Shown piece after piece: positions 1 to 14,300 of a DNA stretch of 64,000 nt (within the stretch, counting starts at the first letter, position 1; the number at the start of each line of letters is the position of its first letter). The position numbers and the translations under genes were made by a program. This DNA comes from Selaginella moellendorffii. Taxonomy: Eukaryota; Streptophyta; Lycopodiopsida; Selaginellales; Selaginellaceae. The notes beneath the pieces were generated by a model that saw nothing but the letters and a program-made list of their open reading frames with translations, did not search any database and was not told the origin of the DNA. The DNA lies in the NCBI RefSeq assembly GCF_000143415.4, contig NW_003314292.1:1005666-1069665 (forward strand), read 5' to 3'.

Positions 1-3000
1 GAGTGGCTTTCACACATCTGGAGTGGCAGTAGCTTCATAAAAAGGTGCGTAGTGTCTTATAAGCATACTTGGGTGGGTTTAGCTCTCTCTCTCTCTCTCT
101 GTGTGTTTTTTTCTTCTTTCTTTCGTATCTTTTGGAAGTAAGAACAGCAAATCTGTTCCATATCCCCAGGTAAAACCTCTCCTATAAGCTATACGCTACG
201 ACAGTATAGCTACTTACACACTGGATTATCAATCCCTCGCCGGCTTCGTGCTACTTGTGATAGCGAAAGCCGATCGAGATCACTGCTTATGCATGGGTTT
301 TGTTTTGATTTGGCTTAAGTCAGCTTGATTTCTTCGATCCTTTGCAAAGCATGCATGCGAGTTCGATGGCCTTGAGTTAGTTCCTTGAGTGTTTATCCAA
401 TTTCACGAGCTTGAGCTTGCATAAATCTGGTTTTTTTTGGAAGTTCTTCTCTGGATCCATCTTAGATCATCTCAGTCAAAGACTTCTCGGATTTGGTCCA
501 CGCTTTCTCGCTCTCGTCGTTGGGATGTTGAGATGAGTCCATTTCATTCATCATCAGCGAGCAGCTTCTGCCGAAAAGAACCGAGAGAGAAAAACCGAAA
601 CTAAGCTTGGAGAAATCACTCCACCTATCTGCGTGTGTGCGAGTGTGTTGTAGTTTTCAGTAGGCGTCCACAGCCTAGGCGCTGCCAAGCGAAACGAGTC
701 AAACTCCGTCTTGAATGATAAGCCTACTCCTTGCGGTGGTATAACTGGTTTGTTGCTTGGATTTTCATTTGGGCGATGGTGGCTGTTTGGAGGCATTTGG
801 ATGGAGCCATCGTCCTCGTCTCTCGTCTCGTTCGCGTTCGTCCACCTACAAAATCTCTTTTTTACTCGTTTTCTCGTTGGGAAGGAAGCTATAGTTACTT
901 CGGAAAGAAAAACTGTAGAAAAATCTTTCTCACTGCTTGGTTTCTCGTGTGTAGTGCGACTGCGACTCGAGGAATGGGCGAGCTGGAGCTTTCACCACTT
1001 GATGAACTTCTCTGTCGAACTAGGTATCATCACACACCACCACAACGCACACCACAGACAAAACTTAAGAACTCGGTTGTTTTCTCCTTGCCTCAAACAT
1101 TTAAGCAGGCCACTCATACGATGGAGATGTCTTGGCAGAAGCAGCAGTGTAGCAGTCAAATATATCGCACTGGTAAGCAGTTTCTTCCCTCAGTCAAGGT
1201 CTCTCGTATCATCAAGTTCTCATCCATCATCAAGTTCCCCAAAACTTTTATAACTTTCCACTTCTTCCAGCTTGGTATGCTTTCCAAAACCATCATTCTG
1301 GGGAGTGATGATTCCGATTCAACCTTGGCTCCTCCTCGGTCTCCCACGTACTCGTGTTGCTCTCTCGATCGACTGATCCTTGATGGTTGAAACAAGGAGA
1401 GGATTCGCAGGAAGGTCCGTCCTGGCCGTGCTTTAAAAGATTTCCATGCCTCGGACGTACTTACTTGGAGGAATGAATGCTCTATGCAGGCAGGGGCAAG
1501 CAACAAGGATCATTTTGGCACATGAAGTGCGTTTAGCTTTAACTCCGGTTGCCAGATCCTCCGAGAATCCTCCAAAGAAAGAGGTAAAAAAGAGTTTTTT
1601 TTCTTTTCCTAGGCAGGAAAAAGCGAGTTATTCTTCCTTTTTCAGAAGGAAAACAAATAAAATGGAGAGAATAATTTCACTCAGTTGTTCGTGTGGCAGA
1701 TCGTCCCATTCATGGCCTCTGTACTTGCTCGCCTATCACGGCTGTTCAAACTCTGCCTTGCTGCTCAGATACGGTATAAATACGGGGCTGGCTGCCTGGC
1801 GGACACTGTATCAGGTGCGGACATGGATTGGATGTCTAACAAGACAAAAACGTATACACTACGGTCAGTCTGGTTTTTTCTTTTTCCGATGATCTTATCC
1901 TCAGCTAAACTCCAAACTTTTCTTGCATGATCTTTGCGAAAACTTGAGCTTTTCTTGTAAAATCTCTCTAACTCAAGCCCTTTCTTTTCGTTGCAGGAGG
2001 AGGGTTCAAAGATTTTGCGAGTACTTTCCTTACGTACCAAGTTGAAACACTCGAAAAACAGGAGGGGAGGCGTTTGAGGCAAGTAAGTGAAGTTATGACC
2101 TTTAAGTAGTGCGTGCGTGCGCGCTTGTTTGTTTGTTTTTGCTTGATTTCACTTGATCGATCATAGCTTTTCTCCTGGTTGAGTGTTGCATTATATCCCG
2201 CCATGATCGTCTTAAGCTAACCACAGTACTTCCCCCTACCTCTCTAGAGAGCTAAGCCAGGTTTGCTCGTTTCACATGAATGTAACTCCCGCTTTGCTTG
2301 CAGTGCCTGGTTTGAGAGCTTTAATATTATCCCGTCATGATCGTCTCTAGCTAAGAAATCAGAGTACTTGTCCTAGAGCTCCTCTAACTTCCTTCTAAGC
2401 TGGAGAGAGAGAGAGAGAGAGAGAGTGAGAGAGCTCTAACACTCTTCTTTCCATAAGAGAGCTGCTTAGAGCTTGGAAGAGAACACACCACCACCACCAC
2501 CTGGTTCTAGCTATCTATGATCTATCGCTCCTGCCTGGGATAATGGATGCGAATCCAGAAATCTAGCAGTCCTGGGTTTGTGCCTATGCAGTAGCCTCCC
2601 AACAAAGTCCCCCCAGTCAGTCAGTCACTCACTCACACAAACAAAGCTCCTTGGAAAACTATTTGTTTGGTGTACTGTCTGGAGTGTCCATGTGTTTGCT
2701 CTTGGCTGTGCCTCTTTTGCCTGTGATCAGACTGCGCTTTGAAAGCCTCTTTTTGGATGGAAACTTGGACGAGTTTGGAGTGCGTGATCGCTTGAGAATC
2801 ACTTGTTTGGTGGTGTCCCATGTGAAAATGTGGGGTCTTCTTCCATCTCTGAGCTGATACTTACAACCTGAGACCTCTCTGAAGAGCTTCTCCCAGTTTT
2901 CCTTTTGCAAAAATATCCTTTTCCGAAAAAACAATTGCTTTCCTTGCATGGAGATGCCTTCTCTGAGCGGATGTTGTCCGAGTGCTCAGCTTTTTCCTAA

Positions 3001-3144
3001 CTTCCCGTAAGCGCTGTTCTTCCAGTCGGCTTATAGTTCTCTCCAAGAACAGCAAGCTTTTTAAGTGGAACTTTGGTTCGACTTAATCAACCTGCGATGA
3101 GTGGAAGCCCCAGAGCTTGGATCAGTGTGTGTGTGTGAGTGAGT

Positions 3145-3204
<60 letters not shown>

Positions 3205-3810
3205 GTGAGATTGAGAGAGATACCCCTGGCTTCTCTCAATACTATGCTGTCCCTCTCCGCTAGAAAATCTAAGAGGTCTCCTCACTCTCTCTATCGCTGC
3301 TCTTGCTTGCTATACCTCTCCTCTCTCTCTCTCTCTCGATCTTCTTCTTCTTCTTCCTCTGAGTAGCAATGTTTCAAACTCACAGTGACCTTCTACACGG
3401 GCCTGTGTATATAATCATCGTCTCTTTCTCTTTCTCTCCTTTTCTTTGTTGCCTTCTTCTTTGTCTTCCATCTCTCTTTCGCTTTTCCAGGGAGTGAAAG
3501 TGGCCCTCTTCTGATGAATACCGCCAATTCTTTCGACGATCAACCATGAAAACTCGCTCTCTCCTTCTCTCCCTCTCGGATTAAGATTGGCTTTTTCTTT
3601 TCTAGATTTCGTAGAATGATTACCCGGCCGAGTGGTATACGTTTGGAACCTCTCCAGCTGAATTCCACTCACGCTTGAAAACCAAGTTCGTCTAGTGCTA
3701 GAACTTTTGGTTGCTTCATCTCTACTGCTGCTTCCCTGCCTCATAGCAGTATACTTCCTTCCTAGGTAGAGAAGCTCTCCTCTTTGGATTGTTTTCTTCC
3801 TCACTCCTCG
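1..3810. other. Upstream region of the B3 gene; no supported CDS
   Basis: I see no gene here. Open frames in this stretch lack domains, consistent codon bias and splice-linked partners. The sequence is pyrimidine- or purine-rich in blocks, with CT/GA microsatellites at about 85-103, 2403-2427, 3126-3209 and 3320-3345. CT-rich runs close to a plant coding start are common in 5' leaders, so the part from about 3290 to 3810 is probably the B3 promoter and 5' UTR. An upstream non-coding or spliced leader exon cannot be excluded without transcript data. Confidence 0.5.
3126..3209. repeat. (GT)n/(GA)n compound microsatellite
   Basis: A short GT run passes into GAGT units and then about 30 uninterrupted GA dinucleotides, ending in GAGTGAGT. 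It lies about 600 bp upstream of the B3 start codon. GA repeats near plant promoters can bind BBR/BPC (GAGA-binding) factors, but no function is shown here. Confidence 0.9.
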
Positions 3811-5085
3811 ATGGAATTCTCAAGAGATTTTGGTTATGTTCCAGCAGCAGGAGGCGATCACGAGAGGATTTTTTCGTATCAGCGTCATCACTCGGAGGAG
3901 GAGGAGCATGATCACCACAGCCGCCTGAGAGTGTTCTTGCCGAGCTGCGCCGCCGACTCATACGTTTCTTCCTCCTCCACTGCCGCCGCCGCTGCTTCCA
4001 CGGCCGCGCACAACGATTCCTCCTCGGGTTGGCAGACTATGCTCGTCCACAGCCGGCCACAACAGCAGCTCCTCAACATCTTTCCCGATCACCACGACGA
4101 TCACTGCGACCAGCTTGGAGCAGCAGCAGCAGTGGAGATGGAGCACAATCAAATGCGTTTCCACAGCAACGTGGAAACGATCCAAAGCTACCATGGTTTC
4201 CAGCACCACCACCAAGTCTACGATCACCACCACCACCACTACGCTCCTCCGGACGAATCGATCTATCACAACAACAGCAGCAGCAGCACGACGAGCAGCA
4301 CCACCGTGAGCTACCACCGCGATCAATCATCTCACGAGGAGGAGCTCCTGATCAAGCCGGGAGGAACATATGGCCAAGGAGGAGCTCATCACCAAGCTCA
4401 CCACTTCTCGTCGCTGTATCAATACGAGCATCTCTTCTACAAGGTGGTGACTCCCAGCGATGTAGGCAAGCTCAACCGATTAGTGATCCCCAAGCAGCAC
4501 GCCGAGCGCTGCTTCCCGCTGGATCCATCGCTCCGCAAGAAGGGACGCTTCCTCTCCTTCCAGGAGTCCTTCACTGGCAAAGTGTGGTGGTTCCGCTACT
4601 CGTACTGGAACAGCAGCCAGAGCTACGTCTTCACCAAAGGATGGATTCGCTTCGTCAAGGAGAACAAGCTCAAGGCCGGAGACATCGTCTCGTTCGAGAG
4701 AGGATCGTCCAGGCACGAGAATTTCTACATCAGTTGTAGGAAGCGGCCGAGAACTCCATCGGATGATCCGGGCGCTGTCTCGACTCCTGCCGATCCCGCG
4801 CTTCTCCAGATGCTGTCATCGAGCCAGCAAGATCATGACGATCACTCCCCGCAAAAGTACGAGTTTTTCCACAAGGAGGAAGATCACGAAGAGGACGAGG
4901 AGATGGACGTGGATCGAGAGGAGGACGAGGACGACAATGTCACGGGCTCTACATCTTCTTCCCAGCAACACCAGCAAGCCATCAAGCTCTTCTCCTCGTC
5001 TTCCTCGTCGTCGACGCGATTGTTTGGAGTGGATCTGGCCGCCACGTCGACCACATACTGCTGTTCTTCAGCGGAATCCACCTGA
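3811..5085 (+). CDS. B3-domain transcription factor, NGATHA/RAV-like without AP2 domain
   Basis: Single-exon gene of 424 residues, taken from the ATG at 3811; the open frame runs 27 bp further upstream but has no earlier ATG. The B3 DNA-binding domain spans about residues 207-310. It carries signature segments [37 protein letters not shown] and GDIVSFERG, typical of the RAV/NGATHA class. No AP2 domain precedes it. The N-terminal 200 residues are low-complexity, rich in His, Ser and Gln. An acidic Glu/Asp stretch follows B3, and near the C terminus (residues 403-407) is RLFGV, the B3 repression motif of this class. By family knowledge such proteins are nuclear and repress organ-growth genes. 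The repressor role is inferred from the motif. Confidence 0.9.
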   Translation: MEFSRDFGYVPAAGGDHERIFSYQRHHSEEEEHDHHSRLRVFLPSCAADSYVSSSSTAAAAASTAAHNDSSSGWQTMLVHSRPQQQLLNIFPDHHDDHCDQLGAAAAVEMEHNQMRFHSNVETIQSYHGFQHHHQVYDHHHHHYAPPDESIYHNNSSSSTTSSTTVSYHRDQSSHEEELLIKPGGTYGQGGAHHQAHHFSSLYQYEHLFYKVVTPSDVGKLNRLVIPKQHAERCFPLDPSLRKKGRFLSFQESFTGKVWWFRYSYWNSSQSYVFTKGWIRFVKENKLKAGDIVSFERGSSRHENFYISCRKRPRTPSDDPGAVSTPADPALLQMLSSSQQDHDDHSPQKYEFFHKEEDHEEDEEMDVDREEDEDDNVTGSTSSSQQHQQAIKLFSSSSSSSTRLFGVDLAATSTTYCCSSAEST

Positions 5086-5482
5086 TCCAGATCCAGAGCT
5101 GGGATTTTGAGACAATGGGTCGGTGGATCGATGCATTGGGTCTCGTGGGTCGTGGCTCAATTCCCCGCTAGCGTCTGGAGGGAGCCGAATTGCAGCGACA
5201 GAGATTCGAGAATGTTGGTGTTTTTCTTTGCTGTTTATGGAGAACTCCGTTGGTTGTTCTTGGCTTGTCTTGGTTTTGGGCTCCAATTCCAGCGTCCAAT
5301 TCCTTTCTCGTTTTCGTGCTTGTCAATGGAGAGGAATTGAATTGAATGAGCGGCCATTATGCTCCAGATGTGTTGCGCGGAGGAATAGAATATTTCATAC
5401 TATGCACGTGGAATCACGAATTGATTCCTTCTTCTCCTTCCTTTCGCCCATCCCATGGAAGGAAGAAACTTAAAGACGCGCT

Positions 5483-5517
<35 letters not shown>

Positions 5518-8373
5518 CAGTAGCGCTAGTAGTATAGTACGTGAGAGCAGAATCATTCCTTTATTCTCCATAGCCAGCGACACATCATCGTATCCAGTAG
5601 GGAAAATTTGAAAGGGAAGCTCTCATGGCGATGGCGACGTCAAACTTACAGCATAGTTTCACAGCGCGAGATATCTTCTATCAGATTTGCGACTTGGCGA
5701 GAGCCAGCTCTTCATCGTTTCTTTCTATTCTCCTCTCAATCTCTCATCTCGCGAGAGATGAGAAGAAAAGATGTCTGTCGAGCCATAAATCTGTGCCAGC
5801 ACCAAGAACAAAGAATCAGTCAGCGAGAAGCAACACATTTAGTACTTAACTGTAAGAGCAGCAGCCAAATTCAAAGCTCTACTCCTCCACCGCCATGTCC
5901 TAGACAGCAACAAGTAGCAGCATTTCGACGACGACAATTATCCCTTGCTCCAAGTTGCACAACACAGTTCGTCCTCCTAGTTTAGCTTCTGGTAATGTGT
6001 CGCTCGTCGGTCTCGAGAGCTAGAAAGAAAGAAAGATGGTTAGACGAATGGAGAGAAATCTTAGCATCTTGCGCCTACCTCAAGTCGGACCGGCCTAGCT
6101 CGAGCGAGGAGAAGACCTCGCTATCATAGCTCTGCGACTGCTACACTACTACTCGTCTTTCGTTCTTTCTTTCCTGCTCGCACTGTGGCCTCTGACTCCA
6201 CAAAGTAGAGCGCTCCAATTGCTGCTGTGCGCTTTGTTTGCTGCCATGCAATGCAATGCATGCTCTTACGAGAGGAGTCGAGCTTTTAACCGGTGGCGTA
6301 AGCTCCATTGAGTAAGTGTCCAAGGAAGAGAGCTCGAGCCACCTACGGAAACGCAAAAGTTTGCTTAGCGAGCGAGAGAGAATAAACAACGAGGAAAAGG
6401 AGAGCGCTCTTCTTTACCTCGAGATAACACTGGAGGAGACGAAGGCGGAGGTGTTGTACTAGTCGTGGTAGTCGATTCGAAAGACAGGATATGATTGAAG
6501 GTCGTGATGCGTGCACGTAGCTATATTCTTTTGCTGCCGGTACGTTCTTCTCGCTCTTTTCCCCGCTCGCCATTCATATTTATTCAGAGAGTCGCGTGTG
6601 CCTTTGGAGGAGACCTCTTCTCTTCACTTCCTGTTTAGAACCCCACCACCGATGCAAAGCCCCCGTGTGTAGAGCTAGAAAAGTGAGAAAAGCAAAAAAG
6701 TGCTCCTCGCCCTGTAAGTAGCTGCCTGGCTCTACACTAATTCTCATGCTTGCTTGCCTGCCTGCCTGCCTGCCTCTTGTTGGAGTGTGGAGATGAGCCG
6801 AGTAGCTAGCTCGTAACTCAACTTAGTATTAACTGGTGTTCTCGATTGCTTGCTTCGTCTTGTTCTCTGTGGAGATGAAGAGTCCAACGAGCAAGTAAAG
6901 TAACGTAGCTTCGCAATCATGGCAACTGAGAGCTCTAACTTTCAATCCACCCCATTGCACTTGCACTGACACAAACCGAATAAACTCTCGTCCCCAAAAA
7001 TCACCAGGCTTGCTTTTGTGCAACAAACAAACTGGAACCATGGAGCACGCGAAAAGCATCCTGAATCATGTCGGCTTTAGACCCGGGTTTCGCAAGCAAA
7101 GAAAGTGCAACCTGAGCCACACTGTCTGGTCGTGTTGTATAGTTCTCTGAGCACTCCCCCAAAGTTTTTAGTTCTTCTCTCCTCCCCTTTTTATTACTTC
7201 CGCTGTTCTTCCTCCTTGTCTGTAAGTATAGTATATTTTTCCTCGGCCTTGCCTTACCCTGCCTGCCAATCTGAGCTATCTACATAGGTGCCCCCCAAGA
7301 TCTCTTGAGTAAATCCAAGCTCCCGGAAGTCAAGGACCGCAGACGACCGTTGACGAACTCCTGGACTTAAAAAACCTGTGAAGAGTTTCCACTGTTGGTG
7401 CACGTGACGTGAACACGTATCGTAACTTGAGCCACTTTGTTCCGTAAGCTAAGAGCTACTTAGCGTGCCTGCCTGCCGACAGAAGTCCAAGTAGCTAAAA
7501 GCCATTTGGTCGCTTCTCATCCCCTTCTCTTTAGATCACTTAAAAGAATCCCGAAAAACTGGCCCTGCTTGATCCTTGAGCTCTTCCACCCAGCAGACTT
7601 TCCTGTGTAGCTTAAGCAGTAGCCTGCCCTGCTCGAACGGAAAACGGACGTGCGAGAAAAAAAATCCCCCCTCCCGGAACCCCTGCTGTGGCCGTAGTAA
7701 GTTGCAAAGTACGTCCAAGACCTGTCCATATTGTCCTCACCTGACTTTCAACACCGCAGCTAGCTAAGCTTTCATCCATCATGGCTACTGCCTGCCCTTT
7801 TGTGGCTCCTCTCATTTCTGCAGGTAAAACTTAAAAATCAGCCGCATAGCCACGAATCATCACCTCACTTGCCTTCTCTCGCATCGCTCTGAATCCGTCC
7901 GTTCCCCCCAGCCCCACTCTCTCTCTCTAGTATAAACTCATCAGCACCACGCTGCCATTAAGAAAATCAGTCAGAGACGCCAAGCAAAAGCGACCACCAC
8001 ACACACACTATACCTCCACTGACGAACTGCATTTTGGCCATCCCCGCGCTCTTCTCATGATCACTCACTTCGCTATCGCCGCTTCCAGCATAACTCTGAC
8101 CATTTCCATCGATGGCCAAGATCTTCCTCTCCCACTTGCTGCTTCCTGCAAAGCCAGTATGACGACGAATCAGACCGCCTTTCTGTGCGAAGAAAAAAGA
8201 AAAGCAAGTTCTTTCGATCTTACTTACGACTGAAAGTGCTTTGCTAGTTCTCCTTGATCGGCCCGACTGTAACGCGGAACGCCTGAGCAAGAGTTGCGTA
8301 ACATACTGAAACATCACGATTGGTAAAACAAGAAACTGGAGCGCTTTTGAGTACCTGGATCCAGCACAGCGTA
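5086..8373. other. Intergenic region between B3 gene and TNO1-like gene
   Basis: These 3.3 kb hold the 3' ends of two convergent genes. I found no coding exon with support. A CT microsatellite lies at about 5487-5514 and a CCTG tetranucleotide run at about 6755-6775. A short ATG-led frame at 7781 ends at a plausible donor (14 residues), but no following exon could be joined to it. The segment 7967-8373 is the probable 3' UTR of the TNO1-like gene on the minus strand. Confidence 0.5.
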
Positions 8374-11300
8374 CTATATCTTCGCCATAGTAACCGCAGC
8401 TGCAATCCAAACGTGGATCGCGATCCAGTATACAATAAGTGACAACCGGGCAACAGGCTGCCTCATAAGAAGTCTGCCAGCCGAAATACTGCCAGGAAAG
8501 CGGAAAGCTCAGCAAAAAAATATTAGACAATTTGTTCCATACCTTAATTCATCAACCCGGTCACCAATGTGATGGCTAGCTTTGGGAAGGAACCGTATCA
8601 TTCCAAGAGACTTAAAGGCGTTTCCTAAATGCCTTTAGATGTTAGAAAAATATGATATGAGGACTTTTCAAAGCTTCGTTACCTTTCTCCTCAATTTCCA
8701 TAGTCTGTCCGGCATCCATATCTATAGCAACTTGGTCTCCAACGACCATTTTCTTCTGTGCTCGTATATGTGGAGCACTCGGTACAGTCATATGCTTTGG
8801 TTGTTCCTGCAAACAATAATCAATATCCAGCTTACAAATTTCAACTGCGACAGAGTACGTACCAGCTCCTCGATCTCGCTCACGGAAGGTACCGGCAAAA
8901 ACTTGTCTTTCAATTTTTGCAACTCCGAATCCTTTGTCTTGGTGCTAAGTTGAAGGTTCTCGTTTTCATGCAGTAACCGTTGAACTTGAGCATCTAGCAA
9001 ATCAACAATTGCTTTCGGTTCGGATAGTAGCTGCTCCCCTCGTTGTCCAACAGCGGCCTTTGCAGTCAAAGCTTTCAGACTTCTTTCCAACTGCATCGAG
9101 TTTTCAGTTCTCTGCTTCAAGTCGTTTTGAAGAATTTCGACTTTCTGATTAAGAGCAGCATGTTCAGCTTGGCGGCTGTCCAGATTCATCTGAAGTCTTT
9201 CAATCTCAGCAAGCATCGCTTCGCACTGCTGTTGCAGTTCCTTGAACTTGTTCACAGTAAATGTGAGCTTTCCAACAGCCTTGTTGCGTGACGTTTCCAT
9301 GTTGTCCATTGCCAAGTGATTCTGCTCTATCAGAGTCTCGAGTTCTTCAACTCGGTCTGTAAGTTCTTCGAGCTGCTTGAATTTCAAGTCACTCTCACGC
9401 CGCAGCGACTCGATTTCTGGGAACAAAAACAGTCACTAACAAGCACGAGAGCTATCTGAAATACTAAAAAGTACCTCGATCTTTGGAGGATATTTGCAGC
9501 TGATATGAAAGCAAATCCTGCTCATTTGTCTCTAAAGCTTCTGTCGTTTCCTTCCTCCGAGATGCGATTTCCGTTAGAATTTCATGTAAAAGCTGCTTAA
9601 TGATGGACGCGCTCTCAAGAATAACAGCAAGCTCAATATCTTGAGCACCTTTCATGAGCTCGAAGCCTGTCTTGAACTTTTCTGACGTGTTCATTGAAGC
9701 TGGTTTAAAAAGACGAACCTGCAAAAGAATCAAGAAAATAACCACATAAAGCAATTACACGACTTAGCTCGTACCTTGTCTTCGTGATCATCCCAGCTTG
9801 ATGGTTTCTTTGAAAACACCTTGGTATCCTTGTCAAGCCAAAGGAGCTGCTGAAGTGATGCTAACAACATATCCACATCTGTCAAAGTCGCCAACTTCTT
9901 CTCAAAAATTTCCGATTGAAGAGAAAGGATTCTTGTAAGATCTTCCGTTGCAGAAGACAGCTCTTTCTGAAGCCTGTTGTTTTTCTCTTCCATGGTGACC
10001 AAAGAGGCTGTTAAACGAGTTTCACTCGCCTCGAACTCTTTTAGTCTTGCGGCTTCCCGTTCCAGCTCCAGCCATGCGTGTCTCTTAGACTCCTCCAGCA
10101 GCTGTTTCTCTTCAAGTGTTTCGGCACATTTTCGTCTCAGAACGTTTAACTCCGCAGCCAACTTCTTCTCTCTGCCACACGATTCTTGAAGTAAAGTCTT
10201 GCAGGAATTTATTTCCTCTTCCTTCGAGCATGCTTCAATCTCCATCCCTAGAATAGTAGCTTTCAAGGCTTCCTGCTTTTCAACCGAGGACTTCTGGATG
10301 CTCTCCACTTGCGAGAGCTTTTCTTTCACAGACGTTTCCAAAGCACTAAGCTGCTTGTTCGAACGTTCAAGTTCTTCCGACTTCTGAGCTAGCAGCTGCT
10401 TTAAGTCATCCCGCTGCTGAGCCACGCCTTTCCCTTTCTTAACCGCGAGGCCCAGCTTTTCTCTCACTGTTGCCAGTCTTTGCTCTGATTCCGCCATCCC
10501 TCGCTGGAAACGATCCATTGCAGAATCCAGCTCCTCTTTTACCTGCTTCACTTCGAGAGCTACGTGGTTCTTTTGGTCTTGTAAGTTCTTCATCTCCTCT
10601 GTTCTGCTCGAAAGCTTAGCTTGCAGCTCCAACTTCGAGTCCTCCAAAAGTTTTTGCTGCAGTAGAAGTTCCTCATTCGTCTTAACGCTGGCAGCAAGCG
10701 TAGTAATGAGAGTGCTGACGCAGTGATCGAGTTCCGTAAATTCCTCACTTTCTGCAGTAGTGCTCGTGGCCATCTCGTCCAACAAAACGCTTGACAGCCT
10801 CACCCGCAAGCCATGCAGCTTCGCTTCAAATTCGCCAACCTTCATTTCCATCGACTGCCGGTCCGTTTTTTCTTGAGAAAGGATTCTCTCGAGCTTGCTG
10901 CATTCTGATCTTGACGTTTCCAAAGTTTGAAGTGCATCATCCTTCTCTAACGTTAGGCTTTTCAGCTCTTCCTTCAGGAGCGCAATCTTCTCTTTCGATT
11001 TCATCAGCTCTGTCTCTGCACCCGATGCGCGTTCTCGAGTCTGCAAGAACTCGCCAGCGAACAAGTTCACCTTTACGGCAGTGTTAAGTTTTTCGAAGTC
11101 CGCCGGGACGATCCAAGTGGTGGAAATGATGTCCCCTATTTTCTGTATGCAAGCGTTCTTTTCCTCGCAAGACGTTATGAGCAACTTTTGCTGCTTTTCG
11201 CAATCAGCTAGCTGCTGCTTGCATGCCGAACAAGAAACTTCCAGATCAGCCACTGTCTGCTTCAACGCGTCGCGTTCCTCAGTATGCCGCTTAGCGCTGC

Positions 11301-14300
11301 TTGCAGCAATCTGTGCGTCCTTTTCCGCCCTAAGAGCCACTTCTTTGGACTTCTCTAGCTGGAACTGGAGGTGCTCTCGAACTAAGTTCGCGGCAGCAAG
11401 ATCCTCCCGCATGACCCGTACTGTCTCAAGTATCTCCGCCTCTTGTTTGGCCATCGACTGAGCGGCGAAGTCTCGCTCCAGTTTCACAGAAGTAAGTGTC
11501 TCGTCAAGATTGGCGACTCGCCGTCTCAATTCACCACATTCTTTCGAAAGCTCGTCAAACTTATTCTTAGCTTCTTCCTGGGACGTTTCTAGTTGGAGTC
11601 GCAGCTGTTCACCAAGTAGATTGGCTTGAGAAAGCTCGTCCAATAGACTCTGTTCTCGTTCCAGCAAACGAGTGACTTCCGCTTTAGTCTGATTTGCTGT
11701 CACCACGTCCGACTGCTGTTCGAGTCGCAAAGAAGTAAGTTCTTCGTTGAGATCGATTTGCTGTGAGCGGAGCCTTTGTAGCTCCTCTTCACTCTTCTCA
11801 ACCATGTCGATCAGTGCAAGAACACAAGTCTCCACGGAGGTGTTTTCGCCAGAGTCTTCAATCACATTCGTCACCAATCTTTTCACGTTCTCGGTCTGAT
11901 CCGCAAGCTTCTTCTCCAACAAGCCAAAATCTGACTGTAGCTTCAAGTTGCCCTCGTCTAATCGTTCGGCATACGTCTCATGCAAAGAAGACAACTCCTC
12001 TAGCACGCGGACGAACTTTTCCTCGTGAGAAGTCACCCGACTATCCAAAGTGCATAAAGTGTCCAGGTAGCCGTCCTCAAGCCGTCCAAGCCTTCCAAAT
12101 GCTATGTGAAGTCTAGACTCCAAGACGTCCTTGCCAAGAGCTTCCTTCTCACTGGACTTGTCAAGTTGTTGTTCCAGACTCCGCATCTGCTCTTGAAGAA
12201 ACCTGCTTCTGTTTTCGTATGAAGATTTTAAACCTGAGTTTTCGTCTTGCAGGTCCTCCACACGTTTCCTCAGGTCTTCTATCATGTCAGACTTGGCCGT
12301 AAGTTCTTTACTTGAAGACTTCTCAAGCGCCAGGAGCTGATCTTTCAAAGCTTCCAGTTCTACCTTCATCTCCTTCTGTGATTCTTCCAACGTAACGCGC
12401 GTAGTCCAAAGTTCAGCTTCACCAACCTTGAGATTTTGCAGAGATGTAAGCTGATCCAAGAGACGAGAATTCTCCGCAGCTAGCGCATCAACCTTTCCCC
12501 GAATAATTTTTTCCTGCTCCTCCGTGCTCTCAACACGTTGTTTTTCCTGTTGTAGCTGATTTTCCAACGATTCAAGCTTGGCTACGAGATCTTCTTCCCT
12601 CTTTTTAGCATCCTCCAGCTGCTGTTTTAACTCCTGCGATAGAGATGTAAGCTGATATACAAGACGAGAATTCTCCGCTGCTAGCGCATCTCCCTTTTCC
12701 CGACTAAGTTTTTCCTGCTCCTCCGTGCTCTCAACACGTTGTTTTTCCTGTTGTAGCTGATTTTCCAACGATTCAAGCTTGGCTACGAGATCTTCTTCCC
12801 TCTTTTTAGCATCCTCCAGCTGCTGTTTTAACTCCTGCGATAGAGATGTAAGCTGATATACAAGACGAGAATTCTCCGCTGCTAGCGCATCTCCCTTTTC
12901 CCGACTAAGTTTTTCCTGCTCCTCCGTGCTCTCAACACGTTGTTTTTCCTGTCGCAGCTGATTTTCCAACGATTCAAGCTTGGCTACGAGATCGTCTTCC
13001 CTCTTTTTAGCATCCCCCAGCTGTTGTTTTAACTCCTGCGATAGAGATGTAAGCTGATCTACAAGACGAGAATTCTCCGCTGCTAGCACATCTCCCTTTT
13101 CCCGACTAAGTTTTTCCTGCTCCTCCGTGTTCTCAAAACGTTGTTTTTCCTGTCGCAGCTGATTTTCCAACGATTCAAGCTTGGCTACGACATCTTCTTC
13201 CCTCTTTCTAACATTCTCCAGCTGCTGCTTCAAATCCTGGCAGTCTGCTACCATTTCCATCTGACGAGCTCTTGCTTCCTTGTCCAGTACCGTCAGTTGA
13301 TCCAATAAACGAGCTTTATCATCTCCTAGTCGACCGATCTCCTTGTCACGTTGGTCGAGCTTCGTTTCATTGTCTATCTTCAGTTGATCGAGCTGAGCTT
13401 TAACGGATTGAAGCTCATGAAGGCTTTCTCCTTCCCGTTTCTCGGCATCGTTTAGCTCCTGCCTCAGATGCTGGATGCTGGCTTCCAGATCTTGCATCTC
13501 AAATCGACAACCATCGAGCTCGTCAACTTTTTGAGACAGTGCTGCAAGCTCCGCCGACAGAGAATCTCTTTCCCCTGTTACCCTGAGAACCTCCTGTTCA
13601 TGACTACGAAGTCTCACCATGTCCTCCTCAATGGCCAGATTTTTAGCTGCGATCACCTCTCTGTGCTCCTCACGTTCACTAGCCACCTGCGTTTTCAATC
13701 TCGCAAGTTCTTCCGCAGAAGCAGACAGGCTTGATTCTACCACGCCTTTCTCCCCTTCTAGCTCTTCCACTCGAACTCTTAAGTCCTGTAGTTCCCTCTC
13801 CTTCTCTTTTGTCCCCGCTTTGATCATCCTGACGTTGTCCAAGACGCTGTCCGACAGCGAACTAGTCTGAACTTCTTCTATGTCGGCTGCCTCGCTTCCT
13901 AGGAGAGAGATTAGCCGCTCGAACTCAGCGACAGTTCTCTGCATAGCTTCTTCAGCTTCCTGACGTGACGATGCAAGAGCTGAATCCAGGCCCGTTTTTT
14001 CCGAGACACAGCTCTCGAGCTGCACCGCCATTGCATGTAGCTTCTGCTCTTCATCCAAAAGAACCGACCGAAGCCGCGTGTCCAGTTCCTCAACTTTCAG
14101 CGAGAGACTGTCTCGTTCGGCAAGAACCTGTTCCTTTTCCTGCTTTGCAACCCGTATATCTTCGTGCAGCTTTTCCAACATCTCATGCGATCTGCCGTGT
14201 TCCAATACATCCTACCACATAAACCGTGTTGGAAATGGCCGAAAAACAAAAGTCCTGAGCTACCTGACTTTGTAAATCCATGGAGGTAGAATCCTTTTGT

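Noticed and set aside
711..1390. Two overlapping plus-strand frames of 180 and 219 codons
   Set aside because: No recognisable domain, composition typical of a spliced-leader or promoter region, and each frame is as plausible as the other.
7781..7823. ATG-led 14-codon frame ending at a plausible GT donor
   Set aside because: No matching downstream exon before the convergent TNO1-like gene; too short to support.
9977..14275. Plus-strand frames across the TNO1-like gene
   Set aside because: Antisense shadows of a Glu/Leu/Lys-rich coiled-coil exon, which naturally leaves Ser/Phe/Leu-rich open frames on the other strand.
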